NCBI GenBank assembly: GCA_025354565.1
Contig: JANXMQ010000161.1
Coordinates: forward strand, 1-64,000
Direction of reading: 5' to 3'
DNA length: 64,000 bases
From: Akkermansiaceae bacterium
GTDB taxonomy: Bacteria; Verrucomicrobiota; Verrucomicrobiia; Verrucomicrobiales; Akkermansiaceae
The notes beneath the pieces are model-generated. The model was not told the DNA's origin. It saw only the letters and a program-made list of their open reading frames with translations, and ran no database searches. The position numbers and the translations under genes were made by a program. This document shows positions 16,617-24,555 of the stretch, piece by piece (position 1 is the stretch's first letter; each line of letters begins with the position of its first letter).

Positions 16617-18287
16617 ATGGACAATCAACAACTTCTCGAACTCTTCCAATCCCGAGGCCTCATCGACTTCTCGCTCTCCCAGGAAATCCTTGCGGAGGTA
16701 GGCCACAGTGGTAAGGAGATCGCGGAAATTTTGGCCGATTTCCAAGTCATTCAAAGCCGTGACGACGTCTGGCCGATCATCGCTTCGGAGCTAGGGACAA
16801 GCCAAGTGGACCTCCGCGACTGGACGCCCTCGGAGGCGCTGCTTTCGCTGGTCCCTGCGGGAACTGCCCGCTTGCACGGAGCCCTCCCAGTCAATTTCGA
16901 CGACACCGGGCTGTACGTGGTCTTGGTGGACCCTCTGAACCCGCAGACACCCGAAGACCTACGCTTCGCCCTTGGGCGGGAAATCAATGTGGTGGTCGCC
17001 CCGGATTACCTCGTCGAGGCGAAGATCAACGAGTGCTACGGCGGTGAGGGCAAGGCGATGGCGGACATCCTTAGCCAGTTAGAAACCGGCAGCCAGAGCC
17101 TCAGCGTCGCCGAGCTGGAGTCTGAAGCGAATTCCGCACCGATCATCCGTTACGTTGACCTCGTGCTCTATCAGGCCATCAAGGAAAAGGCCTCGGACAT
17201 TCATTTCGAACCCTTTGAAAAGGACTTCAAAATCCGCTACCGAGTGGATGGCGGGCTATTTGAAATGGCCCCGCCACCGATTCATCTCGCCTTGCCGATC
17301 CTGTCCCGCGTGAAGGTCATGGCCAACATGAACATCGCCGAGCGGCGGGTTCCCCAAGACGGCCGGATCGTCAAACAAATGGGCGACAAACAGGTGGATA
17401 TGCGGGTCTCCTCACTGCCCACGCACCACGGCGAATCCATCGTGCTGCGGGTACTCGACCGCTCATCGGTGAATCTCTCGCTCGAAAATCTCGGCCTTAC
17501 CGATCATATTTACAACTACATCACCGAGACGATCGAGAAGCCCAACGGTATTTTCATCGTTACTGGCCCCACCGGCGCGGGTAAAACCACCACCCTTTAC
17601 GCCGCCCTCCGTCGGATCAACACGATCGACTCCAAACTGCTCACGGCTGAAGACCCGGTCGAATACGACATCGACGGCATCATCCAGATCCCCATCAACG
17701 ACGCCATCGGCCTCGATTTTCCCCGCGTCCTGCGGGCCTTCCTCCGCCAAGACCCGGACCGCATCATGATAGGAGAAATGCGCGACAAAGAAACCGCAAC
17801 CATCGGTATTCAGGCCGCTCTAACCGGTCACTTGGTCCTCTCCACCCTACACACCAACGACGCGCCGGGCGCGGTAACCCGGTTAGTCGATATGGGCTGC
17901 GAACCGTTCCTGATTTCCGCTTCGCTGGAAGGCATTCTCGCCCAGCGTCTGGTCCGGACGATTTGCAAAGAATGCAAGTCCCCGTATGAACCGAACGAGG
18001 CGATCCTTAACCAACTCGGCATCTCGCCGCAGGAACTCGGCGACAAGCAGTTTTTCACCGGCAGCGGCTGCGACGTTTGTGGCCAATCCGGCTACCGTGG
18101 CCGCCGCGGCCTTTATGAATTGCTCAACGTCACCGACCCGATCCGCGAACTCATCACCGCCCGCGCTCCCTCCGTCGTGCTAAAACAGAAGGCCGTCGAG
18201 CTCGGTATGAATACCCTTCGTGAGGACGGACTCAGAAACATCTACCTCGGACTCACCTCCATCGAAGAAGTGCTCAAATACACCTGA
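16617..18287 (+). CDS. Type IV pilus/type II secretion assembly ATPase (GspE/PilB), copy 2
   Basis: A second full-length assembly ATPase, clearly related to but distinct from the preceding one. Walker A is GPTGAGKTT, the Asp box TAEDPVEYDIDGIIQI, Walker B RIMIGEMRDKETATIG, and the His box TLHTNDAPGAVTRL. The zinc site is CKECKSPYEPNEA and CDVCGQSGYRGRRG. The N-terminal domain (LLELFQSRGLIDFSLSQEIL, then LYVVLVDPLNP) is different in sequence from copy 1, so the pair may sit on different platforms or form a mixed motor. Spacing of 46 bases suggests an operon. Neither copy looks like a PilT retraction ATPase, because both have the long N-terminal domain and zinc site. Confidence 0.92.
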   Translation: MDNQQLLELFQSRGLIDFSLSQEILAEVGHSGKEIAEILADFQVIQSRDDVWPIIASELGTSQVDLRDWTPSEALLSLVPAGTARLHGALPVNFDDTGLYVVLVDPLNPQTPEDLRFALGREINVVVAPDYLVEAKINECYGGEGKAMADILSQLETGSQSLSVAELESEANSAPIIRYVDLVLYQAIKEKASDIHFEPFEKDFKIRYRVDGGLFEMAPPPIHLALPILSRVKVMANMNIAERRVPQDGRIVKQMGDKQVDMRVSSLPTHHGESIVLRVLDRSSVNLSLENLGLTDHIYNYITETIEKPNGIFIVTGPTGAGKTTTLYAALRRINTIDSKLLTAEDPVEYDIDGIIQIPINDAIGLDFPRVLRAFLRQDPDRIMIGEMRDKETATIGIQAALTGHLVLSTLHTNDAPGAVTRLVDMGCEPFLISASLEGILAQRLVRTICKECKSPYEPNEAILNQLGISPQELGDKQFFTGSGCDVCGQSGYRGRRGLYELLNVTDPIRELITARAPSVVLKQKAVELGMNTLREDGLRNIYLGLTSIEEVLKYT

Positions 18288-18316
18288 TTTCTCTGCCCCC
18301 ATCAGCATCATCGAAC

Positions 18317-18345
18317 TTGCCGATTTTCTATCCTGCCCATATAGT
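18317..18345 (+). promoter_or_regulatory. Candidate sigma-70 promoter before pilC
   Basis: TTGCCG is followed by a 17-base spacer and TATAGT, which matches five of six positions of the -10 consensus, about 42 bases before the pilC ATG. It may give separate expression of the platform protein and pseudopilin from the upstream ATPases. This rests on pattern only. Confidence 0.4.
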
Positions 18346-18386
18346 CTCTTTACACAATTCCCTTAAACCTCTAAAAAACCTTCCTC

Positions 18387-19673
18387 ATGGCGAATTTTCA
18401 TTATTCCGCACTCGACGCAAAAGGCGAACAGACCACCGGCACCGTATCCGCCGCCAGCGAGAGCGAGGCCGTCCAACAGCTCCGGGCCAAGGGCCTCTAC
18501 CCGACCCAGATCGATGAAGAGGGCAAGTCAAAAGGCAAAGGCAAAGCCGCTGCGGGCAAGGCCAAGTCAAAAGCTGTGGTCAAAGGGAAAGCTCCCAAGG
18601 GTCATGTCGGCGGGCGCCTCAAGCCCAAGAGCCTGATGATCTTCACCCGTCAGCTTGCGACTCTGATCGACTCTGGCCTGCCGTTACTCCGCAGCCTCAA
18701 TGTGTTAGAAAAACAGGAGCCTAATCCGGTCCTGCGCGCCACCGTCAGTGCCCTCGCGGAAAATGTCCAAGGCGGCTCCACCTTCTCCGAGTCACTCGCC
18801 CAGCACCCGAAAATTTTTAACAAACTCTACGTCAACATGGTCAAGGCCGGGGAACTCGGCGGTGTTCTGGAAGTCGTCCTCAACCGACTCGCCGAGTATC
18901 AGGAAAAGGCCCAGAAACTCAAAAACAAGATCGTGTCCGCCATGGTCTATCCGGTGATCGTCATGTTCATCGCCGTCGGCCTGCTGGTTTTCCTGATGAT
19001 TTTCATCGTGCCGAAATTCCGCGAAATGTTCGACAGTGCCCAATCCGACCTCCCCCTGATTTCGGTGATCGTATTTGGCATCTCGGAATTTTTCCTCGCC
19101 CGACCCTTGTTCGTCCCCAATGTGGTTTTCGTCTTCATCGTGTTCGGCATTGGCGTCTTCCTCTTCAATCTTTGGGGTACGACGACCGGTGGGCGGAAAG
19201 TCGTCGATCAGCTCAAACTCAAGCTGCCCATCCTCGGCGACATTCAACGCAAGAGTGCCGTTTCCCGCTTCGCCCGGACGCTCGGCACACTGGTCACCTC
19301 GGGTGTGCCCATCCTCCAAGCCCTCAACATCACGCGTGATACCGCCGGCAATGTCGTCATTTCCAGCGCCATCGAAAAAGTCCATGAGGCCGTCAAGGAG
19401 GGCGAAACCATCGTCACTCCGCTGCTTGCCTCCGGCGTCTTTCCAAGCATGGTCATCTCCATGGTGGACGTCGGCGAGGAAACCGGCCAATTGCCCGAAA
19501 TGCTTCTCAAGGTCGCCGACGTTTACGACGACGAAGTCGATAATGCCGTTACTGCGCTCACCTCGATTCTCGAGCCGATCATGATCGTGATTTTGGCCGT
19601 CATCGTCGGTGCAGTTGTATTTGCATTGTTCCTACCTTTGATTAAGATGATTGCAACGATGGGCAACCAGTAA
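18387..19673 (+). CDS. pilC: Type IV pilus/type II secretion inner-membrane platform protein (PilC/GspF)
   Basis: This inner-membrane protein is the platform on which the assembly ATPase acts. It has the family layout. The short N-terminus MANFHYSALDAKGEQTTGTV is followed by a Lys-rich linker (about residues 50-75) and a first cytoplasmic GspF domain (IFTRQLATLIDSGLPLLRSLNVLE). One membrane segment then follows (VMFIAVGLLVFLMIFIVPKF), then a second in FVPNVVFVFIVFGIGVFLF, the second GspF domain (RFARTLGTLVTSGVPILQALNI; VDVGEETGQLPEML) and a C-terminal membrane segment. The Lys/Ala-rich linker KGKGKAAAGKAKSKAVVKGK is longer than usual. It lies in the same direction as the ATPases and the pseudopilin. 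Confidence 0.93.
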   Translation: MANFHYSALDAKGEQTTGTVSAASESEAVQQLRAKGLYPTQIDEEGKSKGKGKAAAGKAKSKAVVKGKAPKGHVGGRLKPKSLMIFTRQLATLIDSGLPLLRSLNVLEKQEPNPVLRATVSALAENVQGGSTFSESLAQHPKIFNKLYVNMVKAGELGGVLEVVLNRLAEYQEKAQKLKNKIVSAMVYPVIVMFIAVGLLVFLMIFIVPKFREMFDSAQSDLPLISVIVFGISEFFLARPLFVPNVVFVFIVFGIGVFLFNLWGTTTGGRKVVDQLKLKLPILGDIQRKSAVSRFARTLGTLVTSGVPILQALNITRDTAGNVVISSAIEKVHEAVKEGETIVTPLLASGVFPSMVISMVDVGEETGQLPEMLLKVADVYDDEVDNAVTALTSILEPIMIVILAVIVGAVVFALFLPLIKMIATMGNQ

Positions 19674-19717
19674 TCCGCTGGCTAGCACCTGTCTGTATCT
19701 TGAAAAAATCCAAGGCC

Positions 19718-20374
19718 ATGAAAACTACTCGGCGCAGTCACCAGCCAGCCTTCACGCTAATTGAGCTGTTGGCAGTCATCACCATCATCGTAATCCTCGC
19801 CAGCCTCGTCGTGAGCAGCATGGGTTTCGTTACCGAACGGCAGAACAAGGAGAAGGCGAAGGTGCAGATCGCTCTGCTCTCAAGGGGCTTGGAGGAATAC
19901 AAGCTGGACATGGGCATATATCCGTTAACTCCTGCCACCAGCAATACGGACGGCACTAACAATTCAGGACTGCTTTATGAAATGCTTTTTTATGAGGGCT
20001 ACGATTATGTAAAGCAGAGTAGTCCAGCCACTTGGACGAAGACAATCAATGGCGTTACCTACGCCAAAAGCACCAAGATTTACATCAAGGATTTGGATCC
20101 GTCCAGCACCCGGCAAGGATGGGTGGATTTAGTGTCGGTGCCAGTTTTACCAACGACCGTCAAAGATCCTTGGGGCAATGAGTATCGCTATCGCACTGCA
20201 GTTGGCTATCCCCCCAGCGCCACTTTACCCGCAGCGGCCAATGCGGCCACGATGAATCCCGATTTTGATCTTTGGTCGTGTGGCAAGGATGGCTATTCCG
20301 ATCCTTCGAAAGGGGCTGATTATTACGATTCAGCCACAAAAAAGGGCAACCGCGACGATATCAAAAATTTCTGA
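19718..20374 (+). CDS. gspG: Type II secretion major pseudopilin-like protein (GspG family)
   Basis: The N-terminus is a class III prepilin signal: a short basic leader ending PAFTLIELLAVITII, where cleavage would occur before Phe and the glutamate at mature position 5 is present. It is followed by a long hydrophobic helix. The C-terminal part has LLSRGLEEYKLDMGIYPLT and DPWGNEYRYRT, typical of GspG, and DLWSCGKDG near the end, a calcium-site region in that family. A TTG six codons upstream is also open, but the ATG gives a normal leader. No prepilin peptidase is in this window. It closes the pilus/secretion cluster. Confidence 0.88.
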   Translation: MKTTRRSHQPAFTLIELLAVITIIVILASLVVSSMGFVTERQNKEKAKVQIALLSRGLEEYKLDMGIYPLTPATSNTDGTNNSGLLYEMLFYEGYDYVKQSSPATWTKTINGVTYAKSTKIYIKDLDPSSTRQGWVDLVSVPVLPTTVKDPWGNEYRYRTAVGYPPSATLPAAANAATMNPDFDLWSCGKDGYSDPSKGADYYDSATKKGNRDDIKNF

Positions 20375-20411
20375 CAGTTATCAGGGCACATCCCCGATCA
20401 TTTCACTTTTA

Positions 20412-20436
20412 CAAGCCCGCCCCATCGGCGGGCTTG
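20412..20436 (+). terminator. Strong hairpin after the pseudopilin gene
   Basis: CAAGCCCGCC and GGCGGGCTTG form a perfect 10-bp stem with a 5-base loop, 38 bases after the pseudopilin stop. There is no run of T after it on the plus strand, so it may stop transcription only weakly or act as an RNA stabiliser. The next gene starts 16 bases later. Confidence 0.5.
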
Positions 20437-20451
20437 CTCACTCCCAGCAAC

Positions 20452-21030
20452 ATGAGCGACGAAAACGCAGCCTTACCCGAAAATCTCGCAAGTCCCGCAG
20501 AGGACAGCGCCCCGCGTTCCCGCCGAGTTTCCACGCCCCGGCCCAAGAAAGTCGCTAAGCCACTGGTTTCCGAGGAATCCGCCCCGCCTGAGCACGAGGA
20601 AATTCAAGCGCTAAGCGCCGATTGGCCGGAACCCGAAGCGGAATCCGCTGGCGGCAACGCGACCCAATCCGAGTCCACCAAACGGAAACGCCGCCGCCGC
20701 AAAGGCAAGGGCCAGTCCGCCAACCAAGCCCACGCAGGCAGTCCAGTGCAGGAGGAAATCATTCCTCTAACAGCGCCGGAAGCCAAGCCCAGTGAAGTCC
20801 CGCAGGAACCGCGGCAACGCCAGAATCCAGCCCCCCAGCAGCCGCAGAGTCAGCCACCGCGCCTGAAGATTGATCCTGCGCTACTCACAAAAATGGCATG
20901 GAAAATTTATCTCGCGGAGGTCAGCGAGGAAGGCGTCGCCCTCATCGGCGACAATGATGCGAAAGACCTATCCCGCCGCTGCTTCCGCTTGGCGGAAATC
21001 TTCATTGAGGAACAGGCCCGCAGGCGTTAG
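20452..21030 (+). CDS. Hypothetical protein with disordered N-terminus
   Basis: I do not recognise a family. The first 140 residues are rich in Ala, Pro, Glu, Lys and Arg with a basic cluster (TKRKRRRRKGKGQ), so they should be disordered and able to bind nucleic acid. The last 50 residues form a compact helical domain (ALLTKMAWKIYLAEVSEEG, ISDNDAKDLSRRCFRLA-like), which looks like the conserved part. No signal peptide is present. Basic tails of this kind suggest an RNA- or DNA-associated protein. It ends four bases from the stop of the flavoprotein gene on the other strand. Confidence 0.65.
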   Translation: MSDENAALPENLASPAEDSAPRSRRVSTPRPKKVAKPLVSEESAPPEHEEIQALSADWPEPEAESAGGNATQSESTKRKRRRRKGKGQSANQAHAGSPVQEEIIPLTAPEAKPSEVPQEPRQRQNPAPQQPQSQPPRLKIDPALLTKMAWKIYLAEVSEEGVALIGDNDAKDLSRRCFRLAEIFIEEQARRR

Positions 21031-21033
21031 CCA

Positions 21034-22767
21034 TCAATAGACATCCCGCTGATAGCGCTTCTCCTTCTTCATCTTGGAAATAAAAGCAGCGGCATCCTCG
21101 GCAGTTAGTTTGCCGTGCGCTTCGGCCACTTTGTGCAAGGCTTGGTCCACATCCTTGGCCATTCGCGAGGCGTCGCCGCAGACGTAGAAGGCGGCTCCGT
21201 CGTTCAGCCAAGACCAGAGCTCTGCACCATTTTGCAACATGAGATGCTGGACGTAGAGCTTTTCCTTCTGGTCCCGTGACCATGCGACATCGAACTTGGC
21301 AAGCGTGCCGTCAGCGATGTAACCCTCAATCTCATTCTGATAAAGAAAATCGGTGGCCTGATGCGGGTTGCCAAAAAACAGCCAGTTCTTGCCCTTGGCC
21401 GCCGTCGCCTTGCGTTCTTCGAGAAAGGCCCGGAACGGCGCGATGCCAGTGCCGGGACCGACCATGATGACGTCGGTATCGCCATCAGCAGGCAGCCGGA
21501 AGGCGTTGTTGCCATGGATATAAACGCGGGGTTTCACGTCACCCGTGACTCGATCCGCTAGAAAAGTCGAGCAGATGCCCCCGCGATCCCGACCGTAGCT
21601 GTGGTAGCGGACGATGCCGACGCAAAGATGGACCTCGCCGGGATGCGCTCGTGGGCTGGAGGCAATGGAGTAGAGACGGGGTTGGAGTTTTTTGAGGACG
21701 GAAAGGAAGTCCTCCCCATCGGAAAAATCAGCCGGATGGTCGATGACGAGGTCGATCAATTCCCTGCCCCAACAAAATTCGTCATACGCCTTTTTGTCAT
21801 CCGCCGCGACGAGCGAGCGGAGGAAGGGCGAGCCACTTTTCGCCTGCCATTTCTGAATGATCGACTTATTGAGCGAGCCGATGTCGTAGTGCTGGATCAA
21901 TGCGTCACGCAGTGCAACCTCGCTGCCGTCCGGGGCTGGCACGGTGCCCGCCTTGAATGGCAGATTTGCGATGATTTCATCGACCACGCCCACCGGATTC
22001 AACGGATAAACGCCAAGTGCGTCGCCAACTTCGTAAACCAATCCAGAGCCTTCGAGCGAGAGGGCGATCTGGTGGGTTTGCTTGTCGCCCGGGCCGTTCA
22101 GATTCCGGTTTTCCACCACGGCGGCAGGGTAGGGATTGTTCTTGGAATAGCCTTCCTCGACCGACTCCACAGCCGACTCGTTGGCGGGGATGGCCGCACC
22201 GGCGGGCGCGAGCTTCGCCAGTACTCCGGCAGACCACTCGGCATAAGGCGCGTCAGGGTCCACATCCACATCGATACGGGAAAAAATACGATTCGCACCG
22301 AGTCCCGACAGGCGTGTGTCGAACTCGATGCCGCACTTGCAAAAATCCGGGTAGCCGCTGTCACCGAGAGCGAGAACCGAGTAAGCCACACCTTCTAACC
22401 GAGGTGCGGCGTCGCTCATCAACCAAGCGTGCAGATCCGTCGCGGTGTCCGGCGGTTCGCCATCGCCATAGGTGGAGGTGATGATGAGCAGATTCCGCTC
22501 CTTGGCCAAGCGCGCGCGGTCGTAGGTGGCCATGTCGTGGATTTCCGGCTCGAAATTCCCCTTCTTGAGCGTCTTGACGAGCTTCTTCGCCAGGCCTTCG
22601 GCGGTGCCGGTTTGCGAACCATAGACCACGGTGACTGGCACGGTTGGACCGCTGGGAGCGGCGGCTTGGTTTCCCGACGCCAAGGCTTTTGAGAGGAAAT
22701 CGTTAAGCCAGGCACGTTGCTCCGCATTGAAAGGGGCGTCGCTGGGAATTTGAATCGGAAAAACCAT
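21034..22767 (-). CDS. cysJ: Sulfite reductase flavoprotein subunit / cytochrome P450 reductase-like diflavin reductase
   Basis: This diflavin reductase passes electrons from NADPH through FAD and FMN to a partner. The N-terminal flavodoxin domain has VVYGSQTGTAEGLAKKL (FMN phosphate loop), STYGDGEPPD and LALGDSGYPDFC. The FAD domain has PRLYSIASSP and GGICSTFLADR. The NADP domain has MVGPGTGIAPFRAFLEER, WLFFGNPHQATDFLY and YVCGDASRMAKDVDQAL, and the protein ends RYQRDVY as in CysJ. About 577 residues is normal. Of three ATGs I chose the last (MVFPIQIPS). No sulfite reductase hemoprotein is near, so the partner is unknown; CysJ is the best match. Confidence 0.88.
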   Translation of the reverse strand: MVFPIQIPSDAPFNAEQRAWLNDFLSKALASGNQAAAPSGPTVPVTVVYGSQTGTAEGLAKKLVKTLKKGNFEPEIHDMATYDRARLAKERNLLIITSTYGDGEPPDTATDLHAWLMSDAAPRLEGVAYSVLALGDSGYPDFCKCGIEFDTRLSGLGANRIFSRIDVDVDPDAPYAEWSAGVLAKLAPAGAAIPANESAVESVEEGYSKNNPYPAAVVENRNLNGPGDKQTHQIALSLEGSGLVYEVGDALGVYPLNPVGVVDEIIANLPFKAGTVPAPDGSEVALRDALIQHYDIGSLNKSIIQKWQAKSGSPFLRSLVAADDKKAYDEFCWGRELIDLVIDHPADFSDGEDFLSVLKKLQPRLYSIASSPRAHPGEVHLCVGIVRYHSYGRDRGGICSTFLADRVTGDVKPRVYIHGNNAFRLPADGDTDVIMVGPGTGIAPFRAFLEERKATAAKGKNWLFFGNPHQATDFLYQNEIEGYIADGTLAKFDVAWSRDQKEKLYVQHLMLQNGAELWSWLNDGAAFYVCGDASRMAKDVDQALHKVAEAHGKLTAEDAAAFISKMKKEKRYQRDVY

Positions 22768-22844
22768 GGATCGGGGGAACATTCGGCCACAGACCGGAGG
22801 CCGGAAATTCAAGCCCGTTTCATGCCAATTCCACGGGATTCCCC

Positions 22845-23162
22845 TCAGGAATATCTCAAGTCCTTCGAGGGATCCAATTCGTAATCCATCGCGAACTGGT
22901 TGACCGTGCTGGGCTTGATGTATTTCTCCATCAGCTTGAGATGGAACGGGTCATCCAGCGTGATCCGGAGTTTTTCCAGCGAATCGACTTCGATTGAAAA
23001 ATAGAACTGCCACTGGGATTCCGGGCTGATATTTCGTCCAGATCGCACCCCAAGCACCTCGGGGATTTTCAACAAAAGGCTGCGGCTCGTCCGCACGAGT
23101 TCCTCGATCGTAGCCGTATCCACCCCGGGCCTGAGTTGGAAATAAACGACGTGGAGAATCAT
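22845..23162 (-). CDS. Dabb-family (stress-responsive alpha/beta barrel) protein
   Basis: A 105-residue single Dabb domain: MILHVVYFQLRPGVDTATIEELV at the start, VRSGRNISPESQWQFYFSIEV in the middle, and DDPFHLKLMEKYIKP near the end, matching the usual H-V-V-F...F....L......HP..... pattern. These form dimeric ferredoxin-like barrels. Their roles vary and are mostly unknown. It follows nuoA by 10 bases on the same strand and is likely co-transcribed, which is an unusual pairing. Confidence 0.82.
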   Translation of the reverse strand: MILHVVYFQLRPGVDTATIEELVRTSRSLLLKIPEVLGVRSGRNISPESQWQFYFSIEVDSLEKLRITLDDPFHLKLMEKYIKPSTVNQFAMDYELDPSKDLRYS

Positions 23163-23172
23163 CGGGGCAGCC

Positions 23173-23544
23173 TCACGATTTCCAATTCAGCGCGCCTTTC
23201 TTCAACGCGTAAACGTAAGCGAAAACCAAAATCCCCGCGAAGCCCGCCATACTTACCAGTGCGGTAGGCCCTTGCGCGACGAGATCCCGGAATTGGACCG
23301 CCCATGGATACATGAACACGACCTCGATGTCGAAAATCACGAACAACATCGCCACCAGATAGAATTTCACCGAGAACCTCGGTGCCCCATCACCGATCGG
23401 CAACATGCCGCACTCATAGGCGCTGTCCTTGATTGCGTTGCGCTTGGCAGACCTCCCGAAAACGACGCTCATCGTGAGAGTCGATACTGCGAAACCGATT
23501 GCGATCAGGATTTGGAAGAGAACGGGAAGGTAGTCTTGCGGCAT
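23173..23544 (-). CDS. nuoA: NADH-quinone oxidoreductase subunit A
   Basis: This membrane subunit of respiratory complex I has three membrane segments (FQILIAIGFAVSTLTM, FYLVAMLFVIFDIEVVFMYPWA, MAGFAGILVFAYVYAL). It carries the family motif YECGMLPIGDGAPRFSVKFYLVAMLFVIFDIE in a form that keeps the quinone-loop cysteine and the acidic residues. Length of 123 residues is normal. It stands apart from the other nuo genes: its neighbours are a Dabb protein and a hypothetical gene, not nuoB. Complex I genes are usually one operon, though an isolated nuoA is known in some genomes. Confidence 0.93.
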   Translation of the reverse strand: MPQDYLPVLFQILIAIGFAVSTLTMSVVFGRSAKRNAIKDSAYECGMLPIGDGAPRFSVKFYLVAMLFVIFDIEVVFMYPWAVQFRDLVAQGPTALVSMAGFAGILVFAYVYALKKGALNWKS

Positions 23545-23600
23545 AAATCAACGGGGTGACGAAGTGGTCTTAATGACCGGCGCGGGAAATGGGTAGAAAA

Positions 23601-23632
23601 AAAACCCGCGCCGTTTGACCAGCGCGGGTTTT
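23601..23632 (-). terminator. Rho-independent terminator for the gene at 23652-23975
   Basis: AAAACCCGCGC and GCGCGGGTTTT form an 11-bp perfect stem with a 10-base loop. On the minus strand the stem follows the stop of the gene to its right by 19 bases and is followed by a run of eight T. It sits between that gene and nuoA, so it probably separates the two transcription units. Confidence 0.85.
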
Positions 23633-23651
23633 CAGAAAAATCCAAGGCGGA

Positions 23652-23975
23652 TCAAGCGTCTTCTTGCGCGGCTGCATCTTGCGCGGCTGCGTAGGCACTC
23701 GACGCCTCATGCACGCGGGCGGTACCCTTGTATTCCTTGCCGAGTTTTTCGACTAAGCCGCGGGTCACGAGGTTTTGCAACTTTTCGTAAGCGCGCAGGC
23801 GGAGCATTTCTTCGCCGCCGCTGACGGCATTGCGAACTTTCAGGTTGGCGAAAACTCGCTCGAACAAATCATTGAAGCCAAACACTTTTTTATCCGCAAG
23901 GACATTGCAGAGTTCATCGGTGACATGGTCCGGAAGGCGACGTGAGAATCGGGTACGTTTCGTGGTAATTGCCAT
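23652..23975 (-). CDS. Hypothetical protein, possible winged-helix fold
   Basis: I cannot name a family. The first 40 residues are basic and helical (MAITTKRTRFSRRLPDHV), the middle has LFERVFANLKVRNAVSG and MLRLRAYEKLQNLVTRGLVEKLGKEYKG, which looks like a small winged helix (helix, turn, helix, then a strand with a Gly turn), and the last 20 residues are Ala/Gln-rich. No signal peptide. It has its own terminator and probably its own promoter in the AT-rich gap upstream, so it is likely an independent, well-expressed gene. A DNA- or ribosome-linked role is a guess from the basic N-terminus and the ribosomal-protein neighbour. Confidence 0.7.
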   Translation of the reverse strand: MAITTKRTRFSRRLPDHVTDELCNVLADKKVFGFNDLFERVFANLKVRNAVSGGEEMLRLRAYEKLQNLVTRGLVEKLGKEYKGTARVHEASSAYAAAQDAAAQEDA

Positions 23976-23984
23976 AACGACGTG

Positions 23985-24140
23985 ACGCTACACCCTCCCG
24001 TGACAAAAGCGACTCAAAAAAGCGGTTGGTCATAACAAACTGTATAAATTATTTTGCAAGTATTAAATTCTAATTTTTCCGATACAATAAAAATTGTCCT
24101 GCGATGGCAGCTTGACAGCCGGTCTTTTTTCGCGATTCTC
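23985..24140. promoter_or_regulatory. AT-rich divergent promoter region between the hypothetical gene and rpmE2
   Basis: This gap is far richer in A and T than its surroundings (for example around 24030-24095), as expected for a divergent promoter region. For the plus strand a perfect TTGACA lies at 24112-24117, with only a poor -10 (GATTCT) 16 bases later. TACAAT at 24083-24088 is a better -10 but has no good -35. I cannot fix the transcription starts. Confidence 0.4.
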
Positions 24141-24183
24141 CGCGTCCCGCCGCGTCGGTAACGTGGTTGGCAATCTTACTCCC

Positions 24184-24453
24184 ATGAAAAAGGACCTTCA
24201 TCCGAAATACAATCCGGTCGTCTTCGTTGACATGACCACCGGCAAACGTTTCATCAGCCGCTCGACTAAGACCTCCGAGAAAAAGGAAGTCATCGATGGC
24301 GTGGAACACAGTCTGATCTCGATCGGTATCACCTCGGATTCCCATCCGTTCTTCACGGGACTCGCCCAGTTTGTGGACACCGAGGGCCGCATCGACAAGT
24401 TCCAGAAGCGCTTTGGTGCCGTCCGTCGCGTCGGGAAGCCGAAGCTCGACTGA
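24184..24453 (+). CDS. rpmE2: 50S ribosomal protein L31, type B
   Basis: The 89-residue protein reads MKKDLHPKYNPVVFVDMTTGKRF, then RSTKTSE, VEHSLISIGITSDSHPFFTG and a basic end with DKFQKRFG. These are the conserved blocks of L31 type B. It has no cysteine, so it is the zinc-independent form; in many bacteria that form is made under zinc limitation or is the only copy. I chose the ATG at MKKD, which matches the family start. A terminator follows 28 bases after the stop, so the gene is monocistronic. Confidence 0.95.
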   Translation: MKKDLHPKYNPVVFVDMTTGKRFISRSTKTSEKKEVIDGVEHSLISIGITSDSHPFFTGLAQFVDTEGRIDKFQKRFGAVRRVGKPKLD

Positions 24454-24481
24454 GCCGATCCCTGAATCGAATTTCACCAAA

Positions 24482-24517
24482 ACGTCCGTCTGCCATGCCG
24501 CAGCCGGGCGTTTTTTT
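24482..24517 (+). terminator. Rho-independent terminator of rpmE2
   Basis: ACGTCCGTCTGC and GCAGCCGGGCGT form a 12-bp stem with one mismatch and one G-U around a 6-base loop, followed directly by six more T. It lies 28 bases after the rpmE2 stop. Confidence 0.8.
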
Positions 24518-24555
24518 CGGAGAAAATTAGTGGCAAACTCACTACTTTTCCTGAC

